A DNA stretch of 28,413 nt from Bacteroidota bacterium (GTDB taxonomy: Bacteria > Bacteroidota > Bacteroidia > Flavobacteriales > Flavobacteriaceae). Both the position numbers and the translations under genes were made by a program. Positions within the stretch are counted from its first letter, which is position 1; each line of letters opens with the position of its first letter. Below the pieces are notes generated by a model. The model worked only from the letters and a program-made list of their open reading frames with translations. It did not search any database and was not told where the DNA came from. Of this stretch, positions 24,843 through 28,413 are shown piece after piece. The DNA is taken from the NCBI GenBank assembly GCA_021793135.1, contig JAJYTI010000004.1, positions 1-28,413 on the forward strand. Direction: 5' to 3'.

Positions 24843-25178
24843 TTATGTTAAACCATAAGGAGGTCCGCGTAAATGATAATTAAAGATTTTTGTGGAAATA
24901 AATTTTGTTCTATAAGGCACCAATACGATTTGGTTATTTACCGGAACAATTTTCGCTTTATATTTTATCGTATTTGGCGAAGTAAAATGAAGTTGCACAA
25001 AGTGATATACATTACAACTACTAGGAATACTCTTCGTATCCAAGCTATTTTCAGCTTTGGAATCTAAAGGAGAATCATGTGGTACAACAATGTAATGGAT
25101 GGTTTCAACAACCCACATTTGCACCATTAAGAAAAGAAGCAAATACGCACTAATATATTGTAGTCTATTTCTTTTCAT
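24843..25178 (-). CDS. Small membrane-anchored LRxPPY protein, copy B
   Basis: This 111-residue protein has no known family that I can name. An N-terminal hydrophobic helix (about residues 8-27) should anchor or export it. A cysteine in CNVYHF is followed by a beta-rich segment and the C-terminal motif LRGPPY, nine residues from the end. The protein on the other side of the receptor gene shares this layout, with 48 residues here and 47 there from the cysteine to the motif. Its ATG overlaps the receptor stop codon (TAATG), so it is translationally coupled to the receptor. Scattered His residues (ETIHYIVVPHD, YHFVQLHF) would fit metal handling, which is inference. Confidence 0.75.
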   Translation of the reverse strand: MKRNRLQYISAYLLLFLMVQMWVVETIHYIVVPHDSPLDSKAENSLDTKSIPSSCNVYHFVQLHFTSPNTIKYKAKIVPVNNQIVLVPYRTKFISTKIFNYHLRGPPYGLT

Positions 25179-27559
25179 TACTTGCTTTTTAGCTGTAATA
25201 CCACTTGTATATTTCTTGCCATTTCTGGTATAGAAAGTGTCCTATAGAAACTAGTATGCGAATAGTACTTCGTATTAAATAGGTTGTCTACTCTTAATTG
25301 GAGATTAGCATCCGCTAACTTTGTTTGCCAATTGTGTTGGATTGCCAATCCATATATCCTTGAACTTGGTGTTGTTTGTTCTCCTTGGGCAATCCTAGTT
25401 TGCTTATCTGTAAATTGTGCATATCCCGAAATCGAAATAGGGTTGGAAATTCTATCCCATAGAGTGGTTTGATATTCCACCTCTAAAAACAGATTATTAG
25501 CAGGAGTAAATGGTAATGGGTAGTTTTTGTTTTTCAATCCTGTACGTTGTTGATTGTATATATATTCAAACACTGCTTGGGAATTCCAGTTTTCGCCCCA
25601 TTGTTTAGAAACTTGCCATTCCAAACCTGTATGTAGCGCTTTGGATTGCGTAAATTGATATAACTGTCCAGAATGCGGCAATAAAGAAAAACTACCCGTT
25701 GGTTTTAAGTAAATATAGTTTGTGAAGTAATGTAAATACGGTGTTACTTTAGTTTCTATACCTCTTATCGAATCTTTATACCCTAATTGCAAATCGATTA
25801 CCCAACCTTTCTCAGGATCTAAAGTAGTATCTCCTTTTTCGTGTCGGAAAGAACCATGGTGAATACCATTCGCACCTAGTTCAATAGGAGTTGGGAAACG
25901 AAAATTAGTACCCGCATTTATTTGTAAATCCCACGACTCATTTATTAAATGCTTCCAGCCAATACTAGTATTCCAAGAAGAAAAATTCTTATGAAAATCT
26001 GGACTACGCTGTGCGTATTCTTGTGCTTCATCAAGATCTTTCCCTAATGACAATAAAAATGCTTCTAAATAAAAGTCATAATAAGAATGTAGATTTAAGC
26101 TTGCATTATCGAACCGAATGCCTGCGGTCCAAAGATTATTATAATTTGATTTAAAATTATAAATCCCATAGAAACCTATCTGCTTGTCTTTGTAAGCAGG
26201 AAGTAGGAAACCAAACCCATCAATATTATTTTGCTTATGTTGCCATTGCGCACCAAATTCCACACTATGTAAATTATTGAAACGTATTTTATCTTTTATA
26301 GAAGCTTGGTATGTTTCTAAAAGAAAATCCATTTCCAAGTCTGGATTTACTTCGGGTTTGGGTTGCCCAGCATAGTGCGTATGGAACCAGCTCCATTCCT
26401 GTCTATGGTTACGTTGAAAGCCAATATCTAAGATTAATTCGTGATTTTTAAGTCGCCAAGCGTTGTGCCAACCAAATGTAAAATGGCTTACTTGCTGGTA
26501 TGGAAAAGAAATATTCCTTGACCTCCCATCTGGCTGTACCCTATCTATAGATGGGATACCATGAGAACCAGGAAAAAAACCTGATTTTTGGTATACATTT
26601 CCTAATCTTAATGAGCTTGTAAACTCATCCGTTGCTATCCCAACTTGTGCATCCCAATTATATTCTCTACCGGCAGTATTCTGCATTATTTTATCATAAA
26701 TAGGTATTCTATAGTTCAGATAATTTATTGTATCGGTTGTTGTTTTATAATCTCCATACTCAGCCCCAGTGGCACGTAATTTTGCAAAAAACTTACCTCG
26801 CTTATATTCCATTCCTAAAGAACTTCCAATAGCTTTATTCACCGATTTTGCATAGGTTATCCAATCGATTTGCAAACCTTTTTGTTTGGGAACAGCATTA
26901 TTATTTATTTCTAGCACCCCACCTATTGCATCACTACCGTATGCAAGAGCATTGGCACCTTTTAAAATATGCACGTCTTCCACTCCAAAAGCATCTACCT
27001 CCAATCCATGATCAACACCCCATTGCTGACCCTCCAATTTCATCCCATTATCGGCAACAACGATTCTATTAAAGCCTAATCCACGAATCAAAGGTTTAGA
27101 CATGCCTCCACCAATACCAATAGATTGGACACCAGGTAAACGGTCTAAACTTTTGGCTAAAGAACCATCAAAATTATCAGCAATATATTGTTTGTCTACC
27201 TGAATGCTATGTACTGTGGTTTGTTTTACTTTTTGAGCAATTATATTTACTGCATCTAATATATTTTTCGATTGTAAGATTATACGCACTCTCGCACCAG
27301 AATATGGACTTGCGATTAGCGTATCTAAAGTTTTATAATTTATATGAGATATGTGTAGGTATATGCTATCCTTAGCTATAACAGGTGAATGCAATTCTCC
27401 CTTAGAGTCGCTTATTTGTAATTGATTATTTAAAGCAATATGCGCATCGGATATAGGTTGCTCTTCCGAATCTTGCAATGCAATTACGAACTTGTTTTGT
27501 GCTAATATATAGTTAGATACACCTAATACTATCCCAAGGAATAAGATGTACTTATACAT
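25178..27559 (-). CDS. TonB-dependent receptor, candidate metal receptor
   Basis: This 793-residue outer-membrane active transporter has a signal peptide (to about residue 20). A carboxypeptidase-regulatory-like domain follows (about 22-95, VIALQDSEEQPISDAHIAL and on), then the plug with SLDRLPGVQSIGIGGGMSKP, LIRGLGFNRIVVADNGMK and the following QWGVDHGLEVDAFG, and a 22-strand barrel ending at VVLQLKSK. The plug segment rich in His/Asp and the loop WSWFHTHYAGQPKPEV recall zinc or copper receptors of the ZnuD-like group. That is an impression, not a match. Its neighbours (His-rich lipoprotein, two small LRxPPY proteins) support a metal or metallophore substrate. It has no anti-sigma or SusD partner. 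Confidence 0.88.
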   Translation of the reverse strand: MYKYILFLGIVLGVSNYILAQNKFVIALQDSEEQPISDAHIALNNQLQISDSKGELHSPVIAKDSIYLHISHINYKTLDTLIASPYSGARVRIILQSKNILDAVNIIAQKVKQTTVHSIQVDKQYIADNFDGSLAKSLDRLPGVQSIGIGGGMSKPLIRGLGFNRIVVADNGMKLEGQQWGVDHGLEVDAFGVEDVHILKGANALAYGSDAIGGVLEINNNAVPKQKGLQIDWITYAKSVNKAIGSSLGMEYKRGKFFAKLRATGAEYGDYKTTTDTINYLNYRIPIYDKIMQNTAGREYNWDAQVGIATDEFTSSLRLGNVYQKSGFFPGSHGIPSIDRVQPDGRSRNISFPYQQVSHFTFGWHNAWRLKNHELILDIGFQRNHRQEWSWFHTHYAGQPKPEVNPDLEMDFLLETYQASIKDKIRFNNLHSVEFGAQWQHKQNNIDGFGFLLPAYKDKQIGFYGIYNFKSNYNNLWTAGIRFDNASLNLHSYYDFYLEAFLLSLGKDLDEAQEYAQRSPDFHKNFSSWNTSIGWKHLINESWDLQINAGTNFRFPTPIELGANGIHHGSFRHEKGDTTLDPEKGWVIDLQLGYKDSIRGIETKVTPYLHYFTNYIYLKPTGSFSLLPHSGQLYQFTQSKALHTGLEWQVSKQWGENWNSQAVFEYIYNQQRTGLKNKNYPLPFTPANNLFLEVEYQTTLWDRISNPISISGYAQFTDKQTRIAQGEQTTPSSRIYGLAIQHNWQTKLADANLQLRVDNLFNTKYYSHTSFYRTLSIPEMARNIQVVLQLKSK

Positions 27560-27563
27560 GGAA

Positions 27564-27647
27564 TGTAGATAATTTAAAAGATAGGAATATGCTAAATGCT
27601 TACTTTGTAATTACAAGTAAGCACTCTAAAAAATTTAATTATCTACA
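27564..27647. repeat. Nested inverted repeats between the small gene and the receptor gene
   Basis: Outer arms TGTAGATAATT (27564-27574) and AATTATCTACA (27637-27647) are perfect complements. Between them a 27-base imperfect palindrome (27597-27623) has arms TGCTTACT and AGTAAGCA around a self-complementary TGTAATTACA with one bulged T. On the minus strand no T tract follows, so a simple terminator is unlikely. An operator, an attenuator or an RNA-stabilising structure within the operon are options. The outer right arm overlaps the last codons of the upstream gene. Confidence 0.7.
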
Positions 27648-27971
27648 ATAAGGAGGTGCTCGTAAGGAAAAGTTTTTTACTTGCTGATAAACAAAGTCCG
27701 AAGTATATGTGGTAACCGTGGTAGAAAACGCTTCTATAGTAAAAGGTTCAAAATCTGGTAAGGTTACTTCTACAAAATTTTGTAATTGAAAATCACATAG
27801 AAAACATTCTACATCTGCCTTTGTAATTGTTGCACTATGTTCGTGAGAATCTATATAGGATACAGATTTATCACTATGATGAATAAACTGGTGTATTGAT
27901 GAAATACTTATAGCTGATAACAAGAGTGTTATCAGCGTCCAAATAATTATATGTTTATTCCAATTCTTCAC
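27639..27971 (-). CDS. Small membrane-anchored LRxPPY protein, copy A
   Basis: This 110-residue protein is the first gene of the candidate metal operon. The start is a GTG at 27971; the frame is closed by TAA two codons upstream and no ATG precedes it. A hydrophobic helix (about 7-25) is followed by a His-rich stretch (SIHQFIHHSD, SHEHS), a CFLC pair, a beta-rich region and the C-terminal LRAPPYCR. The helix, Cys site and LRxPPY motif line up with copy B downstream of the receptor. A C-terminal R-x-PP motif and a CxxC also occur in proteobacterial DUF2946 proteins found near copper receptors, which I recall but cannot verify here. Function unknown. Confidence 0.72.
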   Translation of the reverse strand: MKNWNKHIIIWTLITLLLSAISISSIHQFIHHSDKSVSYIDSHEHSATITKADVECFLCDFQLQNFVEVTLPDFEPFTIEAFSTTVTTYTSDFVYQQVKNFSLRAPPYCR

Positions 27972-28293
27972 AACTTATCACCAATATTAATTAATCTAAA
28001 TAAGATTACCAATTAAATAAAAAGATTAACACAAAACATCTGATATAAAAGACAATATGCTTGGTATTTTTAAAAACATTACATCCATAATATTTCTTAA
28101 GATTATTTAGTTAAAAACAACATCTGCTCGCAATACATTTTTAAAAGACATACTGAACAATTTCGACACATTTATTAAACTTTTTGATAGTTTATTTGCA
28201 ATAAATTTAAAATAAACTACATTTATAAATATAAATCGCGAAGTTTTACTATACCTATGGCATAGAAAAGCCTCGAATACTAATTTATAAGTT
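27972..28293. other. Intergenic region upstream of the metal operon
   Basis: I see no convincing gene in these 322 very AT-rich bases. The left edge holds the candidate promoter and operator, listed separately. An 8-bp inverted repeat GTTTATTT-N12-AAATAAAC (28190-28217) is present but could be chance in such AT-rich DNA. A minus-strand frame at 28107-28307 is low-complexity and crosses the start of the plus-strand gene, so I leave it out. Confidence 0.5.
27982..28012 (-). promoter_or_regulatory. Candidate promoter and operator of the metal operon
   Basis: On the minus strand TAATATTG (27989-27982) differs by one base from TAnnTTTG, and TTG (28012-28010) lies 20 bases upstream. The spacer holds an inverted repeat TAATCT-N5-AGATTA (27992-28008), a typical place for a repressor site such as a metal-sensing Fur-type protein. 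The AT-rich setting means it could be chance. Confidence 0.4.
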
Positions 28294-28413
28294 ATGAATA
28301 ATATCATTGTATCTTTTTACTTTCCACATAATTGGTACCAATATAGAAGTGTATCGATTAAAGGAAATAATAGAAGAAAATTAGGACGCGTAAGATATGG
28401 AGAGGAGTTAAAC
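28294..28413 (+). CDS. Possible gene start, truncated by the window end
   Basis: An ATG at 28294 opens a frame of 40 codons that is still open at the last base. The residues (MNNIIVSFYFPHNWYQYRSV, then Arg/Lys/Gly-rich) do not belong to a family I recognise, and there is no signal peptide. Being open in an AT-rich region where stops are frequent, and richer in G near the end of the window, favours a real gene. With so little sequence the call is uncertain. Confidence 0.35.
   Translation, partial: MNNIIVSFYFPHNWYQYRSVSIKGNNRRKLGRVRYGEELN

Noticed and set aside
28107..28307. 66-codon minus-strand frame at the window end
   Set aside because: It is low-complexity, AT-driven sequence with no motif or promoter, and it overlaps the start of a more plausible plus-strand gene.

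Overview
The window is AT-rich chromosomal DNA from a member of the Bacteroidota, most likely a Flavobacteriaceae. Four things support this: promoters of the TTG...TAnnTTTG type, two proteins with type IX secretion C-terminal sorting domains, an IPExxxVDY-family gene, and lipoproteins with an acidic Ser-Asp-Asp stretch after the lipid cysteine. I see no tRNA, rRNA, CRISPR array, transposase or phage gene.

Left part (1-7515, + strand): the 3' end of an outer-membrane beta-barrel/TonB-receptor-like gene, then a four-gene multidrug efflux operon. The operon encodes a GbsR/MarR-type regulator with a palindrome over its promoter, a periplasmic adaptor lipoprotein, an RND pump and a TolC-like outer-membrane factor. 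It ends in a strong, probably bidirectional, terminator.

Middle part (7517-16468): on the minus strand, a CYTH-domain triphosphatase and a tandem pair of secreted T9SS-sorted paralogs. DNA polymerase IV lies on the plus strand. A compact minus-strand operon follows: acpP-fabF-rnc-IPExxxVDY gene-pyruvate kinase. Divergent from acpP is a purN-rnhA pair on the plus strand.

Right-middle part (16469-23935): a YceI-porin-YceI group on the minus strand, a plus-strand intergenic unit (about 19178-19390) with its own promoter, hairpins and terminator, an orphan ABC ATPase, a prolyl oligopeptidase lipoprotein, and a plus-strand probably surface-exposed lipoprotein.

Right end (23953-28293, minus strand): a four-gene locus that looks like a surface metal-acquisition system. 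It has a TonB-dependent receptor flanked on both sides by small paralogous membrane proteins sharing a Cys region and a C-terminal LR(G/A)PPY motif, followed by a His-rich lipoprotein with two DUF4625-like repeats. The intergenic DNA between its first two genes forms a nested inverted repeat, and the candidate promoter contains an inverted repeat. The window closes with the first 40 codons of a possible plus-strand gene.

The two observations I rate highest are the paired LRxPPY proteins in the candidate metal locus, and the small plus-strand transcription unit at 19178-19390, whose only sizeable ORF runs through its own terminator.
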